A DNA stretch of 64,000 nucleotides, from positions 124,001-188,000 of the forward strand of contig NZ_WTYA01000001.1 of assembly GCF_009828025.1 (NCBI RefSeq), read 5' to 3'. This document shows positions 1 through 9,369 of this stretch, piece by piece. A model generated the notes under the pieces. That model was not told the origin of the DNA. It did no database searches and saw only the letters and a list, made by a program, of their open reading frames with translations. Origin of the DNA: Qipengyuania algicida. GTDB lineage: Bacteria; Pseudomonadota; Alphaproteobacteria; Sphingomonadales; Sphingomonadaceae. Position numbers and translations under genes: made by a program. Each line of letters starts with the position of its first letter. Position 1 is the stretch's first letter.

Positions 1-741
1 GATCAGCTTCTGCGCCCCCGCCTCGGCAAGGATCGTCTCACCCGCAACGACACGCTGGCCCAGCAAGACTTTCGCATCTGTACCGGCAGGCAAATACACA
101 TCGACCCGACTGCCGAATCGGATCAAGCCTACCCGCTGGCCCGCGCCGACCATGTCGCCCGGCTTGACGAACGGCACGATCCGCCGCGCGACCAGACCTG
201 CGATTTGGGTAAAGCCGATCCGCAGCCCATCGGCACGCTCAACAAGAAAATGCTGACGCTCATTGTCCTCGCTCGCCTTGTCGAGATCGGCATTGAGGAA
301 CTTGCCCGGAATATAGACCACCCGACGCACAACTCCCGCAATCGGGGACCGGTTGATGTGAACGTCGAACACACTCATGAAAATCGAGATGCGCGTCACC
401 TGGCCTTCAGGAAGTCCGCCCATCCCGCTGCCATCGTCCACCCGCAGCTCCTCCGGCGGATCGACTTGCATGATCAGCGAAACCATGCCGTCTGCCGGCG
501 CGACGATCAGATCATCGCCTTGTGGGACGACGCGTTCGGGATCGCGGAAAAAGGCGAATACGCCCAGCGACAGGAACAGCAGCGGCCAACCGATCGGCCC
601 CCAGCCGAACACCAGCAGCACCAGCAGGCTGATCGCAACCGCGATCAGGCCGAATTTGCGCCCTTCAGGGTGGATAGAGGGCCAGTTCCAGTGCGCGTCG
701 CCCCGGCCACGGTTATCGAGTAAATCACCTGCCATCGGCAT
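1..741 (-). CDS. psd: phosphatidylserine decarboxylase (3' end off window)
   Basis: Decarboxylates phosphatidylserine to phosphatidylethanolamine at the inner membrane. The visible 247 codons have an N-terminal hydrophobic pair (around residues 30-65), a 'FFRDPER' segment and the pyruvoyl-forming site [11 protein letters not shown], where Psd self-cleaves between Gly and Ser. The size fits the short bacterial/archaeal Psd class, so only a few C-terminal residues are probably missing. An ATG at 735 two codons further in is an equally possible start; neither has a clear ribosome binding site. The gene reads off the left edge, where pssA commonly follows in this order (not visible). The upstream neighbour on the same strand is the FabH-like gene, 43 bp away, so co-transcription is possible. 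Confidence 0.9.
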   Translation of the reverse strand, partial: MPMAGDLLDNRGRGDAHWNWPSIHPEGRKFGLIAVAISLLVLLVFGWGPIGWPLLFLSLGVFAFFRDPERVVPQGDDLIVAPADGMVSLIMQVDPPEELRVDDGSGMGGLPEGQVTRISIFMSVFDVHINRSPIAGVVRRVVYIPGKFLNADLDKASEDNERQHFLVERADGLRIGFTQIAGLVARRIVPFVKPGDMVGAGQRVGLIRFGSRVDVYLPAGTDAKVLLGQRVVAGETILAEAGAQKLI

Positions 742-784
742 CACTTAGGGTCAGCCGCTCGAGGGAGCAAGCGCGGCACTCGCT

Positions 785-1915
785 TCATGCCACCTTGCGG
801 ACGAAAACCGCACCGACCGAATAGCCCGCTCCGAAGCTGCAAATCAGTCCCGCGTCGCCTGCCAGCAGGTCGGACCGATGGAGGTGGAAGGCGATAATCG
901 AACCCGCGCTCGAGGTATTGCCATAGGTATCGAGCACGGTCGGGCTTTCCGTCGCACTCGCCTCGTGACCCAGCACACGCTGCGCAATCAGCCGATTCAT
1001 CCCCGCATTGGCCTGATGCAGCCACAGCCGGTCGAGCGATTGCGGATCGATCAACAATTTTTCCGCTTCCTCCAAGATCATGGCCGAAACCATCGGCACC
1101 ACTTCCTTGAACACCTTTCGGCCTTCCTGGACGAAAAGCTTGTCAGGCGCGTCGCTCGTTTCAGGATGAGCGCGATTGAGAAAGCCGAAATTATTGCGGA
1201 TATTGTTCGAGAACACCGTCTTCAGCTTGGTGCCGAGGATTTCCCAATGCTCGCGCGGAGCCATGGCTGAGTCCTCGACCAGCACTGCGGTGGCGACATC
1301 GCCGAAGATGAAGTGGCTGTCTCGATCGCGCCAGTTGAGATGGCCGCTGGTGATCTCCGGGCTGACCACCAGCACACTGCGCGCATTGCCAGCGCGGATA
1401 TAATCGGCGGCGGTCTGGATACCAAAAGTGGCTGAGGAACAGGCGACATTCATATCGAAGCCGAAGCCGTCGATACCCAGCGCCTGCTGGATCTCGATCG
1501 CCATGGCGGGATAGGGCCGCTGCATATTGGACGCTGCGCACAGTACTGCATCGACATCGGCGGGATCGCGCCCAACAGCGGCGAGTGCATCGCGCGCAGC
1601 GGCGACACCGATTTCGGCCATGATCGATAATTCGTCATCGCCGCGCTCGGGCCAACGCGGCGCCATTGTCTCTGTATCAAGAACGCTCGCCTTGGAGATG
1701 ACATGGCGCGCTTTGATACCGCTCGCCTTTTCTATGAACTCGACTGAACTGGGCTGTAGCGGCTCGGCCTCGCCTTGCGAGATAGCGTCGCTATGTCGGT
1801 CGTTATAACGCTCAACATAGTTGTTGTAGCTTTCGACCAGTTCAGCGTTGGTGATCGTTTCGCGCGGCGTAAACAGGCCGGTCGCCGAGATGACGGGGTG
1901 ATTAGTGTATTCCAT
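785..1915 (-). CDS. beta-ketoacyl-ACP synthase III (FabH-like)
   Basis: A thiolase-fold condensing enzyme expected to join an acyl-CoA or acyl group with malonyl-ACP. The Cys-His-Asn triad of the FabH family is visible: Cys159 in NVACSSATFG, His300 in WLHQANAGMN and Asn333 in YGNTSSAG. At 376 residues it is about 60 longer than E. coli FabH. The extra length lies mainly in an N-terminal insertion (around residues 25-60), as in FabH-like proteins that take longer or unusual acyl groups. It lies directly upstream of psd on the same strand, a lipid-synthesis context. The substrate cannot be told from sequence. Confidence 0.88.
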   Translation of the reverse strand: MEYTNHPVISATGLFTPRETITNAELVESYNNYVERYNDRHSDAISQGEAEPLQPSSVEFIEKASGIKARHVISKASVLDTETMAPRWPERGDDELSIMAEIGVAAARDALAAVGRDPADVDAVLCAASNMQRPYPAMAIEIQQALGIDGFGFDMNVACSSATFGIQTAADYIRAGNARSVLVVSPEITSGHLNWRDRDSHFIFGDVATAVLVEDSAMAPREHWEILGTKLKTVFSNNIRNNFGFLNRAHPETSDAPDKLFVQEGRKVFKEVVPMVSAMILEEAEKLLIDPQSLDRLWLHQANAGMNRLIAQRVLGHEASATESPTVLDTYGNTSSAGSIIAFHLHRSDLLAGDAGLICSFGAGYSVGAVFVRKVA

Positions 1916-2110
1916 CGAAGGTGGTTACGCCCAACCCCGATTCCGGGCAAGCGTTGGCACCGACGTGCTGCCGCAAGTTTGGGAGGGCAGGAAAATTGCA
2001 ATCCTGTCCAAGTTGTAATGTGGCGGAAATCGCGATTCAAACCTGACGCGCCTACTTAACTCCTCGTGGCCGACACGGTCGCAAGATTGGAAATACGGCA
2101 ATAGCTTTAT

Positions 2111-2317
2111 GCACCAATGCATTTTGCACGGTCCGGGAAGTTGCTCCACACAGCGCTTCCACATCGGTGGCAGTCCCCCTCCTCCACCGGACGGGCCGTG
2201 CAAAATGATTTGCTGACCGGTCCAGTCGCCAAAGCCCTTCGGTCGCACTGAAGGCAAAAATTACAAATCCCGCATAAAAGCGGGGTCCGTCGGCGCGGCG
2301 CCATCATCCCCCCCTCC
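2111..2317 (+). ncRNA. candidate structured RNA or long leader upstream of the DegP-like gene
   Basis: This 465-bp gene-free stretch holds nested inverted repeats. CATTTTGCACGG at 2120-2131 is perfectly complementary to CCGTGCAAAATG at 2196-2207. Inside them a second hairpin (CGGTGG 2165-2170 with CCACCG 2184-2189) displays a C-rich loop with CCCCCTCCT, complementary to Shine-Dalgarno sequences. Further hairpins follow: GCCCTTC/GAAGGC near 2227-2250 and CCCGC/GCGGG near 2270-2285, then another C-rich run at 2309-2317. Loops with anti-Shine-Dalgarno motifs are a known feature of several alphaproteobacterial sRNA families. The strand is inferred from the C-rich loop. It could instead be a 5' leader of the protease gene. 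Boundaries are approximate. Confidence 0.35.
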
Positions 2318-2380
2318 ATGAGTGGCCCGCGCCGACGAGATAACTGGATACTCAACGATATATCAGCGGGTCAGGTCGCA

Positions 2381-3865
2381 ATGACTAATCGCAAGACAAC
2401 TCTCGTCGTCTCTGTAGCCGCTGCAGCGGTTGTGGCAGCCGGAGCGGCATGGGCCGTTGCGCCCATACTTCCCAACTCGCCGCTGCTGCCCCATGCGGCC
2501 GACGCTCCGATCGCCGCACATCCGGCGGCATGGGCGGGCGGGGAGAGTGTCGCCGATATAGTGCAGAAGGCTGAACCTTCGGTCGTCACCATTACCGTCG
2601 ACGAAGCGCCCCAACAGGTCAGTATGCGAGGCAATCCCTTCGGCAACAGCCCGATGGGGGAATTCTTCCGTCAGTTCATGGGCCCGCAGGTGCAGCAGGG
2701 GCAGACCGAGCATACTGAAGCTCTGGGCTCGGGCTTCCTGATAGATTCCAAGGGCGACATCCTGACCAACAACCACGTGGTCGATGGAGGCACGCGCTTT
2801 ACCGTTGAATTTTCCGACAAGACGATCGCCGAAGCGAAGCTGGTCGGCACCGATCCGGCCACCGATCTGGCCGTCATCCATGTGGATAAGACTCCGGCAA
2901 CAGCTCCCCTGACTTTTGCCAATTCCAGCAAGATCCGCGTCGGCGATCCGGTGATCGCGATCGGCGATCCTTATGGCGTCGGCGAAACCGTCACATCAGG
3001 GGTCATCTCTGCACGCGGTCGTTCGCTGGGCACCTCCAGTTATGTCGATTATATCCAGACCGACGCCCCCATCAACGAAGGCAATTCCGGCGGACCCTTG
3101 CTCGATTATTCGGGTCAAGTCGTCGGCATAAACAGCGCGATCTTCTCGCCCAGCGGCGGCAACGTAGGCATCGGGTTCGCAATCCCATCCAACACCGCCA
3201 TCCAAGTGGTCAACGACATCCTGCGCGACGGCAAGGTGACGCGGGCGTGGCTCGGCGCAGCGGTTCAGGATGTTACACCGCAAATCGCCGCAGCCGCCGG
3301 TCTGACCAAGGCCGAAGGCGCTATCATCGCGCAAGTCGATCCCAATGGTCCTTCCGCGGGCAGGCTAAAGACCGGCGATATCGTGACCGGCTTCGATGGC
3401 CAGACGATCCACCAAGCGCGGGATCTCAGCATGGATGCATCGCAGGCGAAAATCGGCTCCAACGCCAGACTGACTATCATCCGTCAGGGACGCCAGCAGG
3501 ATATATCCGTAAAGATGGCGCGGCTTCCATCGCAGCAAAACGCGCAAACGCAAGTTTCGGGCAACGGCGGAAGCGAAACAGCGCCCAAGCTGGGTGTCAC
3601 CGTGTCCCCCCTCGACGGTGAGGCCCGGCAACAACTGGGCCTGGCCAATAATACGCAGGGCGCGCTCATAACCGACATCGATCCCAATGGCGCGGCGGCC
3701 CATGCCGGTATCTCAGCAGGCGACGTGATCGAACAGGTAGGCAATACGCCGGTGACCAACGGGCGCTCTTTGGCGAGCGCGCTCGGAAAGACCCAGAACG
3801 ATACCGCGCTGCTGCTCATCGATCGCGGTGGTCAGCGGCACTTCCTGGCGGTTCCCCTCGGCTGA
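2381..3865 (+). CDS. Do/DegP-family periplasmic serine protease
   Basis: Periplasmic trypsin-like protease/chaperone for misfolded envelope proteins. Residues 1-30 form a signal peptide or membrane anchor. The catalytic triad is His132 (TNNHVVDG), Asp162 (DPATDLAV) and Ser236 (NEGNSGGPL). Two PDZ domains follow, about 265-370 and 400-490. The length of 494 residues fits the DegP/DegQ/MucD class. The ATG at 2381 is chosen because the signal sequence starts there; an in-frame ATG at 2318 would add a charged, implausible leader. It ends at a hairpin shared with the convergent histidine kinase. A folded upstream region (2111-2317) may be its leader. Confidence 0.93.
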   Translation: MTNRKTTLVVSVAAAAVVAAGAAWAVAPILPNSPLLPHAADAPIAAHPAAWAGGESVADIVQKAEPSVVTITVDEAPQQVSMRGNPFGNSPMGEFFRQFMGPQVQQGQTEHTEALGSGFLIDSKGDILTNNHVVDGGTRFTVEFSDKTIAEAKLVGTDPATDLAVIHVDKTPATAPLTFANSSKIRVGDPVIAIGDPYGVGETVTSGVISARGRSLGTSSYVDYIQTDAPINEGNSGGPLLDYSGQVVGINSAIFSPSGGNVGIGFAIPSNTAIQVVNDILRDGKVTRAWLGAAVQDVTPQIAAAAGLTKAEGAIIAQVDPNGPSAGRLKTGDIVTGFDGQTIHQARDLSMDASQAKIGSNARLTIIRQGRQQDISVKMARLPSQQNAQTQVSGNGGSETAPKLGVTVSPLDGEARQQLGLANNTQGALITDIDPNGAAAHAGISAGDVIEQVGNTPVTNGRSLASALGKTQNDTALLLIDRGGQRHFLAVPLG

Positions 3866-3872
3866 CGCAGTC

Positions 3873-3896
3873 CCCCTCCTTGGCGCACCAAGGGGA
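3873..3896. terminator. hairpin between convergent genes
   Basis: CCTTGG (3878-3883) and CCAAGG (3888-3893) form a stem with a CGCA loop, extended by flanking C/G runs. It sits between the stops of the protease gene (+) and the histidine kinase gene (-), so it may act in both directions. No long T-tract is present, so termination is inferred from position. Confidence 0.45.
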
Positions 3897-3916
3897 ACCG
3901 ACCTGAAAGAAGTATA

Positions 3917-5287
3917 CTAAGCCGCGCTTTTCAGAAGGCTTTTCGGCAGGATGATCCTGACGATCAGGCCCGGCTCCGCATCTCCCAGTTCGATCCTACC
4001 TCCATGCAGACGCGCGGCCGCCTCAGCCAAGGCGAGCCCGAGACCCGATCCGGCTTCATGGCGTGACGGGTCGAGACGACCGAAACGACGCAAGGCTTCG
4101 GCGCGCCGATTTTCCGGAATACCGGGTCCGTCGTCGCGCACCGAAATAACCAGCTGATCCGCCTCGCGATGCGCGGCCAGGCGGATTTCCTGCCCACCAT
4201 GTGCATAATTGAGTGCATTATCCACCAGATTGCTGAGCGCCTGCGCCATCAGCTCCCGGTGAATCATCATACGCTGGTTGCCATCGGCCTCAACGTGAAG
4301 CCTGAACCCGGCATCCTCCGCCACTGGTCCATAAATTTCCTCAAGCTCGCCGAGCAGTTCATCCAACGCCACGGGAACGAAGCGATCACGCCCGATCCCC
4401 GCCTCGGCCCGGCTGATCTGCAAGGCAGTCGACAACATGCCCTGCAACGCATTGGCTTCCAGACCGGCCCGTTGCAGCGCGTCGATCGCGTCAGGATCGC
4501 GCGCCTTGCTCGCCGCCTGTTCGACTGCTGCCTGTAACCGCGTAACCGGAGAACGCAGATCATGGGCCAGACTGTCGGTCACAAGGCGCAATTCTCCGAC
4601 CAGCGTTTCGATCCGGTCGAGCATGGCGTTGAGCGTTCGCGCCAGACGGTCGAATGTATCCCCGCTCGACCCTACCGGAAGTCGACGGGTAAAATCGCCA
4701 TTGCCAAACGCCTCCGTCACACGCGCAATCCGTTCCGCACGACGTTCGATGATCCGCACGAGGATGAAAGCAAGCGCCAGCGACAAAGGCCCGGCAATCA
4801 ATGCGGCAAGCAGCAGTCCGGCCCGATTGGCTGAATCGAGCTGAGCGGTCGCACCTGTTACATGCCCGGTGACCAGCCGCGAACCGTCAGGCAGGATCGT
4901 GACGCTGAGCAACGCGGGCTTACGCGTCGGATCATCCGCGCGGCGCATTTCCGCAATCGTCATCGTGCCTGCCGGGATCGACGGCCAGTTGGTGAGATTG
5001 CCAACCAGCACATGCCCTGTCGGATCGGCGTATGCGATGACCTCATTGCCATGCGGGTCGAGGGCCAGCCGATCCTGCACCGCTTCGGTCAGCCCCTGCG
5101 GCCCGGCGCTCTGGTATTGGGCGACGAGATCGTTGCGCAGCTCGTTGACCAGTTCCACTTGCTGCACCGCCAAGGCACGCGCACTCGCTACGTTCATGAA
5201 ACCGAGCATGACAAGCGTCGGCAGGAACACCGCCGCAAACAGCAATGCAGCGAGCTTGGTCGAACTCGACAGGTTGAAGCGCGGCAT
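3917..5287 (-). CDS. sensor histidine kinase (HAMP, HisKA, HATPase)
   Basis: Membrane sensor kinase partnered with the response regulator directly upstream. Two transmembrane helices (about 12-30 and 155-178) flank a short periplasmic sensor of about 120 residues. A HAMP region follows, then the H-box with His242 (SLAHDLRSPVTRL), N-box NLVDNALNYA, G1 DDGPGI and G2 GSGLGLAL. The ATG abuts the regulator stop codon with no gap, so the two genes are translationally linked. At 456 residues it is typical of OmpR-partner kinases. The signal sensed is unknown. Confidence 0.92.
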   Translation of the reverse strand: MPRFNLSSSTKLAALLFAAVFLPTLVMLGFMNVASARALAVQQVELVNELRNDLVAQYQSAGPQGLTEAVQDRLALDPHGNEVIAYADPTGHVLVGNLTNWPSIPAGTMTIAEMRRADDPTRKPALLSVTILPDGSRLVTGHVTGATAQLDSANRAGLLLAALIAGPLSLALAFILVRIIERRAERIARVTEAFGNGDFTRRLPVGSSGDTFDRLARTLNAMLDRIETLVGELRLVTDSLAHDLRSPVTRLQAAVEQAASKARDPDAIDALQRAGLEANALQGMLSTALQISRAEAGIGRDRFVPVALDELLGELEEIYGPVAEDAGFRLHVEADGNQRMMIHRELMAQALSNLVDNALNYAHGGQEIRLAAHREADQLVISVRDDGPGIPENRRAEALRRFGRLDPSRHEAGSGLGLALAEAAARLHGGRIELGDAEPGLIVRIILPKSLLKSAA

Positions 5288-5977
5288 TTAGTCGGGCAGG
5301 CCGAGGCGGTAGCCTGCCCCACGCACCGTATGCAGCAGCGCCTGATCGTGCCCTTCGTCGATTTTCTTGCGCAGCCGGCTGATATGGACATCGATTACAT
5401 TGGTGCCGGGGTCGAAGTGGAAATCCCACACACCTTCCAGCAGCATAGTGCGCGTGACCACCTGACCCGAATGCCGCAGCAGGAATTCCAGCAAGCGAAA
5501 CTCGCGCGGTTGCAGTTCCACGCTCTCGCCGCCACGCTTCACCTTGCGCGACAACAGATCCATCTCCAGATCGCCGCAGCTCAATTGGGTGACCGCTTTC
5601 GATCCATTGCTCCCTGCCTTGCGGATGGCCAGCTTCAGCCTCGCCAACAATTCCGCGAAGGCGAAGGGCTTGACGAGATAATCGTCCGAGCCGGCTTCAA
5701 GGCCATCCACCCGGTCGTCCGGCGTTCCCAAAGCCGACAGGATGATCACCGGAGTCTGGATATCGGCTGCCCTCAGGGCTGCGAGCAAGGCCATTCCGTC
5801 CATTTGCGGCAACATCCGGTCGAGCACCAGCGCATCATAATCGCCGCCCGTCGCCAGAAACAGTCCGTCGCGGCCATTGTCAGCCCTATCGACGGTAAAT
5901 CCATGTTCGTCCAACCCGCGCGTAATGAACGCGGCGGTGGCCTCATCATCCTCAACGACAAGAATTTTCTGACTCAT
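5288..5977 (-). CDS. OmpR/PhoB-family response regulator
   Basis: DNA-binding response regulator of 229 residues. The receiver domain (1-115) has the acidic pocket (VVEDDE), phosphoacceptor Asp53 (ALVLDRMLP) and Lys in LVKPF. The C-terminal winged helix (about 130-225) has the typical LQPREFRLLEFLL and SRLRKKID segments. It is the first gene of a two-gene operon with the kinase. The VirJ-like gene is divergently transcribed 124 bp away, so the shared promoter region could be its target (inference). Confidence 0.94.
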   Translation of the reverse strand: MSQKILVVEDDEATAAFITRGLDEHGFTVDRADNGRDGLFLATGGDYDALVLDRMLPQMDGMALLAALRAADIQTPVIILSALGTPDDRVDGLEAGSDDYLVKPFAFAELLARLKLAIRKAGSNGSKAVTQLSCGDLEMDLLSRKVKRGGESVELQPREFRLLEFLLRHSGQVVTRTMLLEGVWDFHFDPGTNVIDVHISRLRKKIDEGHDQALLHTVRGAGYRLGLPD

Positions 5978-6101
5978 ATAAGGCTCGTTATCCGTAGCTG
6001 ACTGGTTCGCCGGTCCATAATTACCACTTTGTCATGCCTGCTCCAGCGCTTTGCAAGCACTTGCTCCCTATACGTTCCGATTGGATTGGAACCATCACCG
6101 A

Positions 6102-6911
6102 ATGAAGCTTACCCACCTTGCTCTTGCTGTTTTGGTTTGCGCGCTTGCGGGCTTTGGGATTTTCAAGGTGTATGGCGACAAGGACGCGTCGGTGGCAACC
6201 TCCGTTCGCCATGATCGCAATGTGACCATTATACCGGCGCGCATTCTCAAACCGATCGGTCCGCCCAAGGGCTTTGTCATCTATTTTTCGGACCAGGGTG
6301 GTTGGACCGACGCCGCAGACCGTATCGTGCATAATCTGGCGAAATCGGGATATGCTGTCGCCGGAATCGACACCAGTGTCTTCCTTGCGCAACTCAGCCA
6401 AGGCAGATCGGCTTGCATCCATCCGGTGCAGCCCTTGATGGCGGTGGCCCGCAAGACGCAACGCGATTTCGGCTGGTCGGATTACATCGAGCCAACGCTG
6501 GCTGGTCACGGTCTTGGCGGAACGGTTGTCTATGCAACGCTCGCGCAGGCTGTGCCCGGGATATTCAATGCTGGCATTTCCTACGACTACAGCGGATTCA
6601 TTCCCGGCGACAAGCCATGGTGCGAGGTCAACGGCTATCGAGCGGCTCGCGTCACCAATCCGCTCGCCGGCTGGCGCCCAGGCGCAACAGAACAATTGCC
6701 CACGCCTTGGCGGTTGATCGCCGATGGCCCTGTCGCCAAGCCGCTCATCAAAGTGCTGTCCGTAACGCCGAACGCGCGCCAAATTCACGCGACGAATGAA
6801 GAACACGCGATAGAAAAGATCTTGATGGACTTACTTCCATCACCAGTCACGCCGCAAATGCCGCAGCCCTCGCCTTCTTTCAGCAAGACACCGGAATCCC
6901 TGCCCGCGTAG
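6102..6911 (+). CDS. VirJ/AcvB-family alpha/beta-hydrolase-like protein, single domain
   Basis: 269-residue exported protein with an N-terminal hydrophobic segment (residues 2-22). The pattern GFVIYFSDQGGWTD ... YAVAGIDTS ... GHGLGG ... WCEVNG matches the VirJ domain of AcvB/VirJ proteins; AcvB hydrolyses lysyl-phosphatidylglycerol in Agrobacterium. The nucleophile-elbow serine is missing: GHGLG (135-139) has Gly137 where GxSxG needs Ser. As I recall the family, this resembles the non-catalytic N-terminal half of AcvB, and no second half is encoded downstream. It is therefore probably a binding or accessory protein. Start chosen at the signal sequence; the 17 residues encoded upstream look non-coding. 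The FUSC gene follows after 97 bp. Confidence 0.75.
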   Translation: MKLTHLALAVLVCALAGFGIFKVYGDKDASVATSVRHDRNVTIIPARILKPIGPPKGFVIYFSDQGGWTDAADRIVHNLAKSGYAVAGIDTSVFLAQLSQGRSACIHPVQPLMAVARKTQRDFGWSDYIEPTLAGHGLGGTVVYATLAQAVPGIFNAGISYDYSGFIPGDKPWCEVNGYRAARVTNPLAGWRPGATEQLPTPWRLIADGPVAKPLIKVLSVTPNARQIHATNEEHAIEKILMDLLPSPVTPQMPQPSPSFSKTPESLPA

Positions 6912-7008
6912 TCCCTCGCCGAACGGGCTCTTTTTAAGCCACTGCAAACACCTGTTCTCGCCAGTTAGAGAGTAGCGGAACTGGCATCGCAGGCTTATCG
7001 GTCCGGCA

Positions 7009-8994
7009 ATGCCGACGCTCCTGACTCTTGTCGTGAATGCCCTGCCACCGCACGCGCGGCGCAGACTGGTTCGAACCGACCCTGGTATGCTGCGAACGGC
7101 TCGCGGCGCTCGGGCTATGTTCGCCTTCGTGCTGACGCTGGCTTGCGTATTCCTCATGGGTCAGGCCCTCGGCGTCCCGATTGCGGCATTTCTTATAGCC
7201 TTCCCGGTCACCGTTTTCTGCTGTGCAACGATCAGCGATGACGAAGTGCGCGCCCGTATCGGTAATATCGTTGCGCTCTCGGCATCGGCAGGCGCTATGT
7301 TTACGCTTTCGGCGCTGCTCCACGGTGCCGTGATCAATCACCTGGTCTTTGTCGCGGTGATAGGCCTGGCGGCTTACATGCGGCAATATGGCGGAGCGTG
7401 GATTCCTGCCGGGCTGGCGGGCAATGTGAGTTATTTCTTCGGGTCCTTCCTCAAACCCGATATGGCCACCTTGCACTGGCAATGGGCGGGCGTCGCGATT
7501 GGCGCAGCATCGGCCTTGATCGTCCATCAACTTGTCGTGCCGCATAGGCCGTGGCGACGCATGCGATGGTCGGTCGGCTCGATCAGGATGCGCATGAGCG
7601 ATCTTCTGGTAACGGCTGCGGATTTCCGTGGGACTCGGGACTTGCCTCGCCTGCGGCGAGACCTTGCACGTGTCGCAAGCGCAGTCACTATCGCCGAAAC
7701 CGAACTCGAAAACCTCCCCGGGGGGCGCCTTGCGCATCGACCGCTGGCAGAAGCGCTCATTGCAACGCTGGTCCTGGCCGAACGCCTTGCGCTGCAATTG
7801 CAACGCGATTCGACGACAATCAGCTCGAACAAGATGCGGCACGACCTCACCGAAATGGCAAGCGCGCTGACGCATTACACGCCGCTTCCCGACGATGCCG
7901 ATGTTACGTCGATAGCCTCAGCCATCGCCGAGCTCGAGCGCACTCTTCGCCTGTCCCCTGACCTCGCCGCCGCAAAGGGACATGCGGCACCGTCGAAAGC
8001 TCGTGTCGAAGCACAGCTAAGATTCGGCATTCAGCCAGCCGCTGCCGCCGCGCTCGCGATCGTCGGCGGCGTCATGCTTTCTCCCGATCGCTGGTACTGG
8101 GCTGTGATCACGGTCTTCGTGATGTTCACCGGGACTTATTCGCGAGGGCAAGCGCTGGCCAAATCGCTAAAGCGGACCTTGGGCACGCTGGCCGGCATTC
8201 TGGTCGCGATGGCACTGGTCTGGTTACTCGGCGGTAATATCCAGCTCGCTCTGGCCCTCATGCCGGTCGCTATCTTCTTCATCTTTTACGCTTTTGTTCA
8301 ATCCTATACCTGGATGGCATTCTGGATCACCGTGACTGTAGCCTTGCTGTTCTCCGTAATGGGGCGGTTCTCCGACACCTTGATGCTACTGAGGCTGGAG
8401 GAAACTGCCATCGGCGCGCTGGCGGGTATTCTGGTTGCGGCGTTGGTACTGCCCAAGAGCACCGCCGCACACGCCCGCGAGCAGTTCAACGCCCTGCTTG
8501 AAGCGACCGCTTCGGTGCTGAAGGCGGCCATGCCCGATGGCCCGCTCGATCGTTTGCAACTAACCGCTGCCGTGCACGATTTCGAAGCCAAGCTTGCGAG
8601 TTTGCGCGACGCGCTCGAACCTTTGCGTTTCATTCCGCTGGGTCGCGCCAGCGGACAAAGGGATAATATCAGCCGCCAGCTCGTTCTGACCAGCTATTGG
8701 GTGCACGAAATCGCGCTCGCGGTACGCCATATGGACAGCGCGGGCGGCGAACACGCCACAAATCATGCAGTTGCGGCTGCAGCCTCGCTGCAAGACGTCA
8801 TCGGGCGCCTACGAAAACCTGGCCACGACGAACTGTCACCCGATATCGATGACGCACCCACCCCGTTGCCACTCGATACGGGCAATTCCTCCACCACACT
8901 GACGTCCGCATGCCTGGGCGTTTCAACAGCGCTAAAGAGCACCGCACGCCATATCACCGATCGCACGCTGCAAAGCCGGGCATTCCGCTTCTGA
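7009..8994 (+). CDS. FUSC-family inner-membrane protein (putative aromatic acid exporter type)
   Basis: 661-residue membrane protein with two halves. Residues about 35-180 hold six hydrophobic helices, followed by a long soluble region (180-345), a second six-helix block (about 345-490) and a C-terminal soluble domain. This is the layout of FUSC/YccS/AaeB-type proteins linked to efflux of aromatic acids and other small compounds. It follows the VirJ-like gene in the same direction and may be co-transcribed. The substrate cannot be told. The last 40 residues are low-complexity. Confidence 0.8.
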   Translation: MPTLLTLVVNALPPHARRRLVRTDPGMLRTARGARAMFAFVLTLACVFLMGQALGVPIAAFLIAFPVTVFCCATISDDEVRARIGNIVALSASAGAMFTLSALLHGAVINHLVFVAVIGLAAYMRQYGGAWIPAGLAGNVSYFFGSFLKPDMATLHWQWAGVAIGAASALIVHQLVVPHRPWRRMRWSVGSIRMRMSDLLVTAADFRGTRDLPRLRRDLARVASAVTIAETELENLPGGRLAHRPLAEALIATLVLAERLALQLQRDSTTISSNKMRHDLTEMASALTHYTPLPDDADVTSIASAIAELERTLRLSPDLAAAKGHAAPSKARVEAQLRFGIQPAAAAALAIVGGVMLSPDRWYWAVITVFVMFTGTYSRGQALAKSLKRTLGTLAGILVAMALVWLLGGNIQLALALMPVAIFFIFYAFVQSYTWMAFWITVTVALLFSVMGRFSDTLMLLRLEETAIGALAGILVAALVLPKSTAAHAREQFNALLEATASVLKAAMPDGPLDRLQLTAAVHDFEAKLASLRDALEPLRFIPLGRASGQRDNISRQLVLTSYWVHEIALAVRHMDSAGGEHATNHAVAAAASLQDVIGRLRKPGHDELSPDIDDAPTPLPLDTGNSSTTLTSACLGVSTALKSTARHITDRTLQSRAFRF

Positions 8995-9140
8995 CTGCCT
9001 CTACCTCCGCTGGACCAGAACCAAAGGCAAAGCGCCGTTACTTGCCATCGAGCCAGTTTGCGCCGCCCTGAGGCCGCGCCGTTTAACAGGACAAAGAGAG
9101 TGGCCCTGCCTTGAAGGCAGCTTAGAAGCTGGGGAGGCCG

Positions 9141-9226
9141 TGGTGGACAGGGCTGGATTCGAACCAGCGTACGCTTGCGCGGGCAGATTTACAGTCTGCT
9201 GCCTTTAACCACTCGGCCACCTGTCC
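9141..9226 (-). tRNA. tRNA-Tyr (anticodon GTA)
   Basis: Read on the minus strand it has acceptor stem GGACAGG/CCTGTCC, anticodon arm CAGACTGTAAATCTG with GTA, a long variable arm typical of bacterial tRNA-Tyr, T-arm GGTTCGAATCC and an encoded CCA tail. The length is 86 nt including CCA. It lies between the FUSC gene and rlmB. Confidence 0.96.
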
Positions 9227-9369
9227 ACTTGGCTTGCCAACGGTGCTGAAATGTGGCCCATCGAAGTCGTGGCCACCCGCCGAGAGGCGCCCCTTTGGCG
9301 AAGCAGCGCTTGCCTGTCAATGGCCGGACTGGCAGGAGCCGCCACCAATAGTAATTCTGGAGAACAAGG

